The position numbers and the translations under genes are program-made. Shown here one piece after another: positions 49,230 to 57,927 of a DNA stretch of 64,000 bases (position 1 is its first letter; each line of letters begins with the position of its first letter). A model generated the notes under the pieces. The model searched no databases. It had not been told where the DNA came from and was given only the letters and a program-made list of their open reading frames with translations. This DNA is from Bacteroides acidifaciens. GTDB taxonomy: Bacteria; Bacteroidota; Bacteroidia; Bacteroidales; Bacteroidaceae. The stretch lies in contig NZ_CAEUHO010000001.1 of NCBI RefSeq assembly GCF_903181435.1, positions 1,054,001 through 1,118,000 of the forward strand. Reading direction: 5' to 3'.

Positions 49230-49673
49230 ATGGAGATAAAAAAAGTAATTTCAGATAAGAAAGAATTCCTCGAACTGTTACTCTTGGCTGATGAACAAGA
49301 GGATATGATAGACCGGTATTTGGAACGTGGCGATATGTTCGTTCTGTACGACAATGGGGTGAAAGCTGCTTGTGTGGTAACTTGTGAAGGGGAAGGCATT
49401 TATGAAATCAAGAATATTGCTACTGTTCCTTTTTTTCAACGTCAGGGATATGGGAGACGTTTAATTGAATTTCTATTCGAGTACTATCAGGACAAGTGTA
49501 CTGAAATGTTGGTTGGAACGGGCGATGTACCTTCTGCCATATCTTTCTACGAATATTGCGGTTTCACAATTTCCCATCGTATAAAGAATTTCTTTACCGA
49601 CAATTACGATCACCCGATTTATGAAGAAGGCAAGCTATTGACAGATATGGTATATTTGAAAAGGACCATTTAA
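49230..49673 (+). CDS. GNAT-family N-acetyltransferase
   Basis: This 147-aa protein has the acetyl-CoA-binding GNAT core: IKNIATVPFFQRQGYGRRLI (motif A with QRQGYG) and FYEYCGFTISHRI (motif B). The substrate amine is unknown. A single gene, 85 nt after the HxlR gene on the same strand, it is possibly co-transcribed. An inverted repeat that may terminate it lies at 49780-49809. Confidence 0.88.
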   Translation: MEIKKVISDKKEFLELLLLADEQEDMIDRYLERGDMFVLYDNGVKAACVVTCEGEGIYEIKNIATVPFFQRQGYGRRLIEFLFEYYQDKCTEMLVGTGDVPSAISFYEYCGFTISHRIKNFFTDNYDHPIYEEGKLLTDMVYLKRTI

Positions 49674-49779
49674 TGCTATTATAAAAAAGAGTTTTGAACT
49701 ATCCGTATATTGATACAAAAAACTATTTCTGCATTTTTCGGGAATAGATTAAATGCTTTAAGTAAAATGTAAACAAAAT

Positions 49780-49809
49780 AGGGCAATAATCGTTAGACTA
49801 TTGCCCTAT
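49780..49809. terminator. Terminator hairpin between GNAT and macrodomain genes
   Basis: TAGGGCAATA (49780-49789) pairs with TATTGCCCTA (49800-49809). The T-runs are short; it may serve both convergent genes. The rest of the 49674-49985 spacer shows no gene. Confidence 0.6.
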
Positions 49810-49985
49810 ACCATATTTGTACTGATGCTAAAATATATCAGTTAAAATGTTATTTATGCATCTATTTTTCTTATATTATTCATGCTGTTTATTACTTTTC
49901 TTTCCTCAAAGATACAATATAAAAAGTCGTTTGTCAAGTGTTTCAGAAGAAAAGCGGGTTGTTCATGCGATAGCATTGATTTTAT

Positions 49986-50453
49986 TTATAAATCATATAC
50001 GGTTACAGCAATTCCCTTGGCTATGAGTTCTTCTTTAATGATTTCTTCGATAAGTTCCCACTTGCCACCAGCCAGTCCGCAACCGATGCGCGGCATATGC
50101 ACACTCACTTCATGTTGCGTTGCAAACAGGGCAATTTCTTTCAAACATTGTCGGACTGCTTCATAACGGATAGGAGGGAGTCCTTTATTATTTTTATAAA
50201 TACCCTTCTGTCCTATCATATTGGCAACATATATATCATCTGTTACCTTTACAAACTGCATAGCTCCCAAAGAGAAACCTTCTTGTGACCTGTACCATTG
50301 GCGATAGGCTTCTTCTGCAACCTTCCATTTCTTGGAAAGTGCTAATACAAATCCTTTTCCCCAACCGCCAATATCATTGCAGATGTGAGTGATAACTTTA
50401 TTATTTGGAGCAATAGGAGATGTGGCATCTCCCTTTATATACATTATATCCAT
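49986..50453 (-). CDS. Macrodomain (ADP-ribose-binding) protein
   Basis: This 155-aa single macrodomain contains IMYIKGDATSP at the N-terminus, ICNDIGGWGKGFVLALSKKW in the first binding loop and MPRIGCGLAGGKW in the phosphate-binding loop. Such proteins remove or bind ADP-ribose derivatives. The short TARG1/ALC1-like type with GWGKGF suggests hydrolase activity, which is inference. It lies 21 nt downstream of creD on the same strand and may be its operon partner. Confidence 0.9.
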   Translation of the reverse strand: MDIMYIKGDATSPIAPNNKVITHICNDIGGWGKGFVLALSKKWKVAEEAYRQWYRSQEGFSLGAMQFVKVTDDIYVANMIGQKGIYKNNKGLPPIRYEAVRQCLKEIALFATQHEVSVHMPRIGCGLAGGKWELIEEIIKEELIAKGIAVTVYDL

Positions 50454-50474
50454 AGTTTTATTTTGAAAAGCTGA

Positions 50475-51827
50475 TTATTCATTAAACCAATCTATTTTCT
50501 TTGAGAAATACATCACCATTGCCAGGATAATAAATAATCCCAAGCTGCCCGCCAACAGAGCAAAAGTCTCTAACTGGATAAGGACAAATATATAAAGATA
50601 GAGCACTCCCAATAACCCGGACATGATTAATGATGTTTTCTTTCTCTTGGTGATGCCGAACATATATCCACCTACTAATAAAATAGTCAGAGCGGCAGAT
50701 AACAGATAGGCAGGGTTGAAGCCGATATGTTCGGAGAAGGAGAGGAGCAAACTATAAAATAGACAGAGTGCCAATCCCACTAACAAATACTGTAAAGCAT
50801 GAATACGGGTTTTATTCATAATTTCAGTGAAGAAGATAACTCCGAATGTCAACAGGATAATCAGGATTGCATACTTTGCGGAACGCATGGATTGCTGATA
50901 CTGCTCTACCGGAATCTTGAAGTTAACACCGAAACTGGAATTATCTATATTTTTAATATTAGAATTGGTATAGTCAATCATTACTTGTGAATAATTCCGG
51001 TTCAAGTTTAGGACTTGCCATTGTGCCGAAAATTCTTTTTCGGTAATATCCCGGTTATTGGGTAAATAGCTTCCTGTAAAGCTTGGTGTGTTCCAATTGG
51101 CTTTCAAGTCGACGCGGGTTGTTTTACCCAGTGGGATGAAGTTAATGGATTGCGAGCCTTTCAGTTTGATTTTTACTTCGTAAGGCAGTTTCTTGTTGTT
51201 CTTCAGTTCTGATAAATCAGCAATGGCGTGTACGCCCGTATTATCAATCCCTCTGTTATCCATTCCCGGCTCAAATACATAGACAGAATCTCCGAGGGTG
51301 ATACTAATCTGTTCGCTGATACCACGCATGTCGGTCAGATTTAAACAGATAGCGGCTCTGTCGAATTGCAGTTGCTCCATGTCTATTCTACTCTTTATCA
51401 GTTCTTCCGAGCTGAAAGAACCTTTTAGAATCAGTTCCGATTGATACACATTGACTTCATAGAGACTTCTTTTCAGGATTTCGGTCTTTAGTTGCCCGTT
51501 AATCAAAAGCTCGTCGGGAAAAAGTATCAGGTCTTTGATTGACACTTTCTTTTCTCCGTTGTCCTCTGTAACCACCGGGTATTGGATATTCAGATAAGGG
51601 CCGTTGACGGTCTGTGCGAGACTCCATTTCTCGCTTACCTCATTGATTGCTTCTTCCTGCGTGCGTCCCCGTTCGGAAATAAGATTTTCAATCATGAATA
51701 TAGGAATTATCAGAAGAAGGATTAATCCTCCGATGATGACCACTTTGATTGTTTTGGAGAAACGGTGAAGGCATCCCATAGGTTGCTGTGCTTGTTGCTC
51801 GTTTGAATTTTCATTGAAACCGTCCAT
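50475..51827 (-). CDS. creD: CreD-family inner-membrane protein
   Basis: This 450-aa protein has an N-terminal membrane helix (residues about 28-48), a large periplasmic domain (about 50-310) and four to five C-terminal hydrophobic segments (about 318-440). This matches CreD, a protein of unknown biochemical role linked to envelope stress and beta-lactam or colicin tolerance in E. coli. The creBC two-component genes are not present. Instead a small winged-helix regulator and a membrane protein lie upstream in the same unit. Gap to the regulator is 26 nt. Confidence 0.88.
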   Translation of the reverse strand: MDGFNENSNEQQAQQPMGCLHRFSKTIKVVIIGGLILLLIIPIFMIENLISERGRTQEEAINEVSEKWSLAQTVNGPYLNIQYPVVTEDNGEKKVSIKDLILFPDELLINGQLKTEILKRSLYEVNVYQSELILKGSFSSEELIKSRIDMEQLQFDRAAICLNLTDMRGISEQISITLGDSVYVFEPGMDNRGIDNTGVHAIADLSELKNNKKLPYEVKIKLKGSQSINFIPLGKTTRVDLKANWNTPSFTGSYLPNNRDITEKEFSAQWQVLNLNRNYSQVMIDYTNSNIKNIDNSSFGVNFKIPVEQYQQSMRSAKYAILIILLTFGVIFFTEIMNKTRIHALQYLLVGLALCLFYSLLLSFSEHIGFNPAYLLSAALTILLVGGYMFGITKRKKTSLIMSGLLGVLYLYIFVLIQLETFALLAGSLGLFIILAMVMYFSKKIDWFNE

Positions 51828-51853
51828 AAGCTGATAGTGTTTAGATGAATGAA

Positions 51854-52150
51854 TTATTTTGATTTTAGAAATTGCTCCAGAGCTTCAATATGAGATTTGA
51901 AAGCTTCCCTGCCTTGCGAAGTCGCTTGAAAGGCAGTTCGCGGCTTTCGTCCGACAAAACTTTTGTTGCATGCGATATATCCCAGTTCTTCCAGGGCACG
52001 GGTATGACTGGCAAGGTTACCGTCGGTCAATGCGAGCTGCTCTTTCAGAAAATTGAAATCAGCTTCCTCATTAACCATCAGAACAGCCATGATACCCAGT
52101 CGTACCTTGCTTTCGAATGCTTTATTAATATATTGGAATGATTCTATCAT
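51854..52150 (-). CDS. Small winged-helix regulator of the creD unit
   Basis: This 98-aa single wHTH domain is of the MarR/ArsR-like type (FNFLKEQLALTDGNLASHTRALEELGYI; wing CNKSFVGRKPRTAFQATSQGREAF). There is no separate sensor domain. The start codon abuts the stop of the preceding membrane-protein gene, indicating coupled translation. By position it is the likely regulator of the palindrome at 52759-52777. Confidence 0.88.
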   Translation of the reverse strand: MIESFQYINKAFESKVRLGIMAVLMVNEEADFNFLKEQLALTDGNLASHTRALEELGYIACNKSFVGRKPRTAFQATSQGREAFKSHIEALEQFLKSK

Positions 52151-52750
52151 TTATGATTTCTTTCTTTCGTAATGTAAATAGAACAATATGCCATAGAGGA
52201 TATGGAAACCACCGAAACCTATCGTCCAGAACAGAAGTGAATGACCCGCCCAGAAACAGTCGACAGTGCCCAGGCAAATGAAAGCATATCCCAGCCATGC
52301 CACGCTAGAATAGGTAAACTTGGATACATTGACCAAAGCCAGTCCGTAGAATAGAAGCATGACGGATGCCAGAATATCATAATACTCGTGCATCAGGATA
52401 GAAATACATACAATACCGCCTGCCAGCATCGGAAGCGAAAAATTCCATAATGCCCGATAGGTGAGCCGGCTGAAAAACTTCTGTCCTGTCTTTTTGGATT
52501 TACAGTAGGACAGGATACCGGCAGTAACGGCTGCGGCTGCCAGTACCGACAAGGCTATTATAGCCATTAATTCCAAAGTGACGATTAAATGCGTCTCCGG
52601 CGTGATAACCAGTGTCGCGATGTATGCGCCAGCCAATGCGTAAATGCCTGCCAGGATTGCGGCAAGCCCACTAACAGAGATAAACTTTGAGGACTTTTCC
52701 ATCAATTCTTTTATCTCATTTACCGATTCTAATGCTTTATCTTTATTCAT
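52151..52750 (-). CDS. Membrane protein of the creD unit, unknown function
   Basis: This 199-aa protein begins with a charged amphipathic helix (MNKDKALESVNEIKELME) followed by about six hydrophobic segments. I do not recognise a family with known function. I chose the start at 52750. The longer frame would cross the palindromic operator. It is the first gene of the three-gene unit (membrane protein, winged-helix regulator, CreD) and abuts the regulator gene directly. Confidence 0.8.
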   Translation of the reverse strand: MNKDKALESVNEIKELMEKSSKFISVSGLAAILAGIYALAGAYIATLVITPETHLIVTLELMAIIALSVLAAAAVTAGILSYCKSKKTGQKFFSRLTYRALWNFSLPMLAGGIVCISILMHEYYDILASVMLLFYGLALVNVSKFTYSSVAWLGYAFICLGTVDCFWAGHSLLFWTIGFGGFHILYGILFYLHYERKKS

Positions 52751-52758
52751 ATAAAAAG

Positions 52759-52777
52759 TACTTTGTAGTGCAAAGTA
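52759..52777 (-). promoter_or_regulatory. Palindromic operator of the creD unit
   Basis: TACTTTG-TAGTG-CAAAGTA is a perfect palindrome with 7-bp arms, lying 8 nt before the start of the first gene. The arm itself resembles a -7 element, so a bound regulator would occlude the promoter. Confidence 0.65.
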
Positions 52778-52893
52778 AAATAAAACATTTAAGATGAACA
52801 AGATTTTATCTGATTATTTCAATAAATTAGGTTTAAAAAAGAAGTTGCATAGATATATCTCTCTATCCGGCTGCATTGGAATAGGCATAAATC

Positions 52894-52942
52894 AAAAAAA
52901 ATTGCTATCCCGTTCAACTTGTCATTGAATGAGGGATAGCAA
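52894..52942 (-). terminator. Terminator of the uxaA transcript
   Basis: ATTGCTATCCC (52901-52911) pairs with GGGATAGCAA (52933-52942). The minus strand continues into TTTTTTTGATT. Confidence 0.8.
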
Positions 52943-53000
52943 CTCGTATTATAATTCTAACAATATATTCTTTTTATCAGAATACGGAATAAGAGGCGAT

Positions 53001-54491
53001 TTACAAAGTTACTCCTGTCTTGAAGATGGCAATTTCGCGATAACCTTTCTTTTCGTTATTAACGAACTCGCCGCTTGCCACTTTGATAACGTAATTAATG
53101 AAGCGCTCGCAAGTCTTCTCCATCGGTTCGTTTTCTACGATGACGCCTGCATTGAAGTCAATCCATCCCGGTTTGTTCTTAGCCAAAGTCGAGTTAGTGG
53201 AAATTTTCATTGTCGGGACAAAAGTGCCGAATGGCGTTCCACGTCCAGTTGTGAAAAGTACCATATGGCATCCGCTTGCCGCAAGGGTGGTGGCTGCCAC
53301 CAGGTCGTTGCCTGGAGCAGAAAGTAGGTTAAGTCCCTTCTTCTGCAAACGTTCGCCGTAAGGCATCACGCCGGATACATAACTCTTTCCGCATTTCTGC
53401 GTACATCCCAACGCTTTTTCTTCCAATGTAGAGATACCACCGGCTTTGTTTCCCGGAGACGGGTTTTCACCGACAGGTTCTCCGTGTGACAGGAAATATT
53501 CTTTGAAATCATTAATCAGATGTACAGTCTGCTCGAACAAATCTTTGTTTTCGCAACGGTTCATCAAGATAGTCTCTGCGCCGAACATTTCCGGTACTTC
53601 GGTCAGTACGCTTGTACCCCCTTGTGCAATCAGGAAATCGGAGAACATACCCAGCAACGGGTTTGCCGTAATACCGGAGAAACCGTCGGAACCACCGCAT
53701 TTCAAACCTACACGGAGTTCGGACAAAGGAACATCGGTACGTTCGTCTTTGGATGCTTTCGCATACAAATCGCGCAGGATTTTCATTCCTTCCTCGTATT
53801 CGTCACCCACTTTCTGAGTTACCATGAACTTCACGCGCTCTTCATCAAACTCGCCTAAAAATTCGCGGAATACGTCCGGTTGGTTATTTTCGCATCCCAA
53901 ACCTACTACCAATACTGCGCCTGCATTGGGATGAAGTACCATGTCGCGAAGAATCTTCTTCGTATTTTCATGGTCGTCGCCAAGTTGTGAACAGCCGTAG
54001 TTGTGCGGGAAAGCGACGATGGCATCCACACCTTTACCTTCAGTCTCGCGACGCAATCCTTCAGCCAATTGGCCGATGATACCGTTCACGCAACCTACGG
54101 TCGGGATAATCCATATTTCGTTTCTTACGCCTACGTCACCGTTTTTGCGACGATACCCTTTGAAAGTAAGGTCTTTGCGGGCAATATCCAAAGAAACCTG
54201 AATAGGGTTGTAGGTATATTCCAGTAATCCGGCGAGGTTGGTCTTGATATTTGTTTCATTCATCCAGTCGCCCTGCTGTTTAGCTATTCGGGCATGTCCG
54301 ATAGGGTAACCGTACTTGATTACATTCTCGCCTTCTGCAAAATTCTTCAATGCGAATTTGTGTCCGGCGGGAATGTCTTCGTTCAATGTAATCTCAATGC
54401 CATCTACAGAAAGATGCTCTCCTGCCGGGAGGTTGACAATGGCAACGGCTACGTTGTCGGCAGGATTAATTCTTAAATACTTTGTTTCCAT
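53001..54491 (-). CDS. uxaA: Altronate dehydratase (UxaA family)
   Basis: This 496-aa enzyme has an N-terminal SAF domain (residues about 1-75) and the UxaA catalytic domain. Conserved stretches are PTVGCVNG, PHNYGCSQLGDDH, VGLGCENNQ and LKCGGSDGFSGITANP, with the cysteines expected for the metal centre. It dehydrates D-altronate to 2-keto-3-deoxygluconate in galacturonate breakdown. It follows the LacI regulator by 30 nt on the same strand. The product is the substrate of the divergent kinase. Confidence 0.93.
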   Translation of the reverse strand: METKYLRINPADNVAVAIVNLPAGEHLSVDGIEITLNEDIPAGHKFALKNFAEGENVIKYGYPIGHARIAKQQGDWMNETNIKTNLAGLLEYTYNPIQVSLDIARKDLTFKGYRRKNGDVGVRNEIWIIPTVGCVNGIIGQLAEGLRRETEGKGVDAIVAFPHNYGCSQLGDDHENTKKILRDMVLHPNAGAVLVVGLGCENNQPDVFREFLGEFDEERVKFMVTQKVGDEYEEGMKILRDLYAKASKDERTDVPLSELRVGLKCGGSDGFSGITANPLLGMFSDFLIAQGGTSVLTEVPEMFGAETILMNRCENKDLFEQTVHLINDFKEYFLSHGEPVGENPSPGNKAGGISTLEEKALGCTQKCGKSYVSGVMPYGERLQKKGLNLLSAPGNDLVAATTLAASGCHMVLFTTGRGTPFGTFVPTMKISTNSTLAKNKPGWIDFNAGVIVENEPMEKTCERFINYVIKVASGEFVNNEKKGYREIAIFKTGVTL

Positions 54492-54521
54492 GTAATGTAC
54501 TTGTAAAGTTGTATTTCGTTG

Positions 54522-55586
54522 TTATTTGCTATGGTAATAGTCTATTGTTTCTACTGTCAACAAGTCGATAGGCATATAGTTGATGCAAGTCACGTCTTTT
54601 TTGAAGATGAGGTGGTCGCAAAGAGCTTTTATACCGTTGGCGCCTTGTAGTTCCGGTTGCTGGGCGATGAGGAAGGAGACATTTCCTTCTTTCAAGCAGG
54701 TGACATTCCGTTCCAGAAGGTCATAGCCTATCAGATTGAAATCTTTCTTTCCGCGGCTTTGCAGGTATTCGCCGACGATGTAGACTTTGGAGTTGAAGGT
54801 GATTCCGTTCTTCACTGTCGGGTGGGCACGGAAGAATTCATCCAGCATCTTGTTGTCTTCGTCGTTGCGTTCAGCATGCAAGTCGAGCTCCAGTATATTA
54901 CAAGACGGATGATGCTCTTCCATGTACTGCCTAAAACCGATTTCTCTGTTCTCCTGCTGGTTAGAACCTACAATTCCTTCATGTATTTTGCGGAAAATAA
55001 CGATTTCTTTTTCGTCCCGTGCCAGTAGCATCATCATCCGTGCGGCAAAGTATCCGCTTTGACGTGGGTTTTGGCCGAAGAAGGCGAGGGGAGGAACGTC
55101 CTTGATATTTGAGTCTATATATATATAAGGTATATCCAATGCTTGCAGCCGGTCTGTGAACCCCTTTGTATATTGGGGGGCGGTGGGAGCCACCATCACC
55201 CCGTCCGGCTGAAGAGTCAGAATCGCTTCGCTTTCGTCAACAAATGAATGATAATCGTATGGGTCGTAATAGCTGATTTTCACCGAAGTGTTGAAGTCCG
55301 AATAGGTAGCGATAGCCTCATGGATGCCCAGTTCTACCGCTGTCCAGTATTCACCTTCCAAATGCTCTGGCAAAAGACATATAAATGTATATTTTTTGTT
55401 GGATGCCAAGGCGCTGGCGTACATGTTAGGTTGGTAGTCAAGCTGCTTCAAGATTTCTTCTACGCGTTTTTTGCTTGCTTCCGATACTCCGCTACGTCCG
55501 TGAATGACACGGTCTACTGTTCCCACCGATACATCCGCCAGGCGGGCGATGTCTTTGATTCTAATCCTTTCGGGCAATTTATTCAT
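54522..55586 (-). CDS. LacI-family regulator of hexuronate genes
   Basis: This 354-aa protein has an N-terminal LacI helix-turn-helix (IKDIARLADVSVGTVDRVIHGR, hinge to about residue 60) and a periplasmic-binding-like sensor domain. The effector is probably a uronate intermediate such as KDG, inferred from context. It is divergent from kdgK, with an AACAATTTT/AAAATTGTT inverted repeat in the shared control region. Confidence 0.9.
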   Translation of the reverse strand: MNKLPERIRIKDIARLADVSVGTVDRVIHGRSGVSEASKKRVEEILKQLDYQPNMYASALASNKKYTFICLLPEHLEGEYWTAVELGIHEAIATYSDFNTSVKISYYDPYDYHSFVDESEAILTLQPDGVMVAPTAPQYTKGFTDRLQALDIPYIYIDSNIKDVPPLAFFGQNPRQSGYFAARMMMLLARDEKEIVIFRKIHEGIVGSNQQENREIGFRQYMEEHHPSCNILELDLHAERNDEDNKMLDEFFRAHPTVKNGITFNSKVYIVGEYLQSRGKKDFNLIGYDLLERNVTCLKEGNVSFLIAQQPELQGANGIKALCDHLIFKKDVTCINYMPIDLLTVETIDYYHSK

Positions 55587-55650
55587 ACGATAACCTTATT
55601 TATATAGGTATATGTGCTCGCACACAATAATAATCTTAATATTTTCGATA

Positions 55651-55696
55651 CAAATATATAACAATTTTTGTAATTACGAAAATTGTTGTATCTTTG
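55651..55696. promoter_or_regulatory. Divergent promoters and LacI operator candidate
   Basis: The minus-strand -7 box TATATTTG (55651-55658) serves the LacI gene. TTTG (55667-55670) and TATCTTTG (55689-55696), 18 nt apart, serve kdgK. AACAATTTT (55660-55668) and AAAATTGTT (55679-55687) form an inverted repeat covering the kdgK promoter. Confidence 0.65.
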
Positions 55697-55838
55697 TGCC
55701 CGTACACGAAAGGTATGTGATGTTAACCTTTTTGTGACTTAATAAACATATTGTCAGTGTGTTAACTTTGGAAATGAGCGTAAAATGATAAATTGAAAGT
55801 TCATAATATTAATAACTTAGAATTTAAAACATAAAATT

Positions 55839-56864
55839 ATGGGAAAGAAAGTCGTTACATTAGGCGAAATCATGCTTAGATTATCAACTCCGGGTAATAC
55901 TCGTTTTGTTCAATCTGACTCTTTTGATGTGGTATATGGTGGTGGAGAGGCAAACGTTGCAGTGAGCTGTGCCAACTACGGACATGATGCCTATTTCGTA
56001 ACTAAATTACCGAAACACGAAATCGGACAATCTGCTGTTAACGCATTGCGTAAGTATGGTGTAAAGACAGACTTTATTGCTCGTGGTGGCGACCGTGTAG
56101 GTATTTACTATCTTGAAACTGGTGCTTCTATGCGTCCTAGCAAGGTTATCTATGACCGCGCTCATTCTGCTATTGCTGAAGCTGACGCTGCTGACTTCGA
56201 CTTTGATGCTATCATGGAAGGTGCTGACTGGTTCCACTGGTCTGGTATCACTCCGGCTATTTCTGACAAGGCTGCCGAACTGACTCGTTTGGCTTGTGAA
56301 GCAGCAAAACGTCACGGTGTAACTGTTTCTGTTGACTTGAACTTCCGTAAGAAACTGTGGACAAAAGAAAAAGCACAGTCTATCATGAAACCGTTGATGC
56401 AGTTTGTTGACGTATGTATCGGTAATGAAGAAGACGCAGAACTTTGCCTGGGCTTCAAACCGGATGCAGACGTTGAGGCTGGCCACACTGATGCTGAAGG
56501 CTACAAAGGTATTTTCCAGCAGATGATGAAAGAATTCGGATTCAAATATGTGGTTTCTACATTGCGCGAATCTTTCTCTGCTACTCACAACGGCTGGAAA
56601 GCCATGATTTACAATGGCGAAGAATTCTATACTTCAAAACGTTATGATATCGACCCGATTATTGACCGCGTAGGTGGCGGTGACTCATTCTCCGGTGGTA
56701 TCATCCACGGTTTGATGACTAAACCTAACCAGGGCGAAGCTCTTGAATTTGCTGTGGCTGCATCTGCTTTGAAACACACTATCAATGGTGACTTCAACCT
56801 TGTTTCTGTAGAAGAAGTTGAAGCATTGGCTGGTGGTGACGCAAGCGGTCGCGTGCAGAGATAA
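55839..56864 (+). CDS. kdgK: 2-keto-3-deoxygluconate kinase
   Basis: This 341-aa PfkB-family sugar kinase has YGGGEANVAVSCANYG at the N-terminus and the C-terminal catalytic motif RVGGGDSFSGG with base D282. It phosphorylates KDG to KDPG. A leader of about 140 nt precedes it, and 79 nt separate it from the aldolase gene. It is the second of the three lower-hexuronate steps found here. Confidence 0.93.
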   Translation: MGKKVVTLGEIMLRLSTPGNTRFVQSDSFDVVYGGGEANVAVSCANYGHDAYFVTKLPKHEIGQSAVNALRKYGVKTDFIARGGDRVGIYYLETGASMRPSKVIYDRAHSAIAEADAADFDFDAIMEGADWFHWSGITPAISDKAAELTRLACEAAKRHGVTVSVDLNFRKKLWTKEKAQSIMKPLMQFVDVCIGNEEDAELCLGFKPDADVEAGHTDAEGYKGIFQQMMKEFGFKYVVSTLRESFSATHNGWKAMIYNGEEFYTSKRYDIDPIIDRVGGGDSFSGGIIHGLMTKPNQGEALEFAVAASALKHTINGDFNLVSVEEVEALAGGDASGRVQR

Positions 56865-56943
56865 GCTGAGAGTTGAAAATAGAGAGTTGAGAGTTTGAAA
56901 AACCAACTCATTTACCAATTCGTTTAAAATAATAAATAATAAA

Positions 56944-57612
56944 ATGGCAAAATTCGATAAAATAGCCGTATTGAATAAAATCGGCTCTACAGGAATGGTT
57001 CCTGTATTCTATCATAAAGATGTAGAAGTTGCAAAAAAAGTAGTAAAGGCTTGTTATGACGGTGGTGTTCGTGCTTTTGAATTTACCAACCGTGGTGATT
57101 TCGCGCAGGAAGTATTTGCTGAAATCGTGAAATTCGCAGCAAAGGAATGTCCTGAAATGGCAATCGGTATCGGTTCTATCGTTGACCCGGCTACTGCTGC
57201 TATGTACTTGCAACTGGGTGCTAACTTCGTAGTAGGTCCGTTGTTTAATCCTGAAATTGCTAAGGTATGTAACCGTCGTTCGGTAGCTTATACTCCGGGA
57301 TGTGGTTCTGTATCAGAAGTTGGTTTCGCTCAGGAAGTAGGTTGCGACCTTTGCAAAGTATTCCCAGGTGATGTTTATGGAACAAACTTCGTAAAAGGCT
57401 TGATGGCTCCGATGCCATGGTCTAAGCTGATGGTGACAGGCGGGGTAGAACCTACTAAAGAGAACCTGACCGGATGGATCAAAGCTGGTGTATTTTGCGT
57501 AGGTATGGGTTCTAAATTGTTCCCGAAAGATAAAGTGGCAGCAGAAGACTGGGCTTATGTAACTGCAAAATGTGAAGAAGCTCTCGGTTATATCGCTGAA
57601 GCTCGTAAATAA
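56944..57612 (+). CDS. eda: KDPG aldolase (Eda family)
   Basis: This 222-aa class I aldolase has the Schiff-base lysine K138 ([10 protein letters not shown]) and catalytic E46 (AFEFTNRGD). It cleaves KDPG to pyruvate and glyceraldehyde-3-phosphate and usually also handles 4-hydroxy-2-oxoglutarate. With uxaA and kdgK it completes the altronate-to-triose pathway. Two terminator hairpins follow. Confidence 0.94.
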   Translation: MAKFDKIAVLNKIGSTGMVPVFYHKDVEVAKKVVKACYDGGVRAFEFTNRGDFAQEVFAEIVKFAAKECPEMAIGIGSIVDPATAAMYLQLGANFVVGPLFNPEIAKVCNRRSVAYTPGCGSVSEVGFAQEVGCDLCKVFPGDVYGTNFVKGLMAPMPWSKLMVTGGVEPTKENLTGWIKAGVFCVGMGSKLFPKDKVAAEDWAYVTAKCEEALGYIAEARK

Positions 57613-57668
57613 GACTAGAGGGCGAAAGCCATCTATATAAGAAGGGGGCTGATGCGACAGCCTCTTTA

Positions 57669-57722
57669 AAATATGCCTCGAAGGGTTAGTTAGTTTAGTT
57701 AGTAAATGAGGCATATTTTCAT
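57669..57722 (+). terminator. First terminator after the KDPG aldolase gene
   Basis: AAATATGCCTC (57669-57679) pairs with GAGGCATATTT (57708-57718), followed by TCATTTTG. Confidence 0.75.
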
Positions 57723-57748
57723 TTTGTTTAAAGGTGTTTAAAGGGGAT

Positions 57749-57791
57749 AAGCCATCGGAATGAGTGACTCATTTCGGTGGCTTGTTTTTTT
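57749..57791 (+). terminator. Second terminator after the KDPG aldolase gene
   Basis: AAGCCATCGGAATGAG (57749-57764) pairs with CTCATTTCGGTGGCTT (57768-57783), then GTTTTTTT. Confidence 0.85.
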
Positions 57792-57889
57792 ATGTTAATG
57801 GCTGTAAGTCATCCACCATGCTACGTTGGAATTTGAAAATGAGGAAGCCACTTGTAAGATGGAATGTTGTGAGGATTAAATAAAATCCG

Positions 57890-57897
57890 TACCTTCG
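57890..57897 (+). promoter_or_regulatory. -7-like promoter element
   Basis: TACCTTCG differs from TAnnTTTG at one position and lies 30 nt before the transporter ATG. Confidence 0.45.
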
Positions 57898-57927
57898 CGC
57901 CCTTAAACTAACTAACCTTTATTTTTT

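Noticed and set aside
53512..53858. Several frames opposite uxaA
   Set aside because: They mirror the UxaA coding sequence, which shows the full conserved cysteine motifs.
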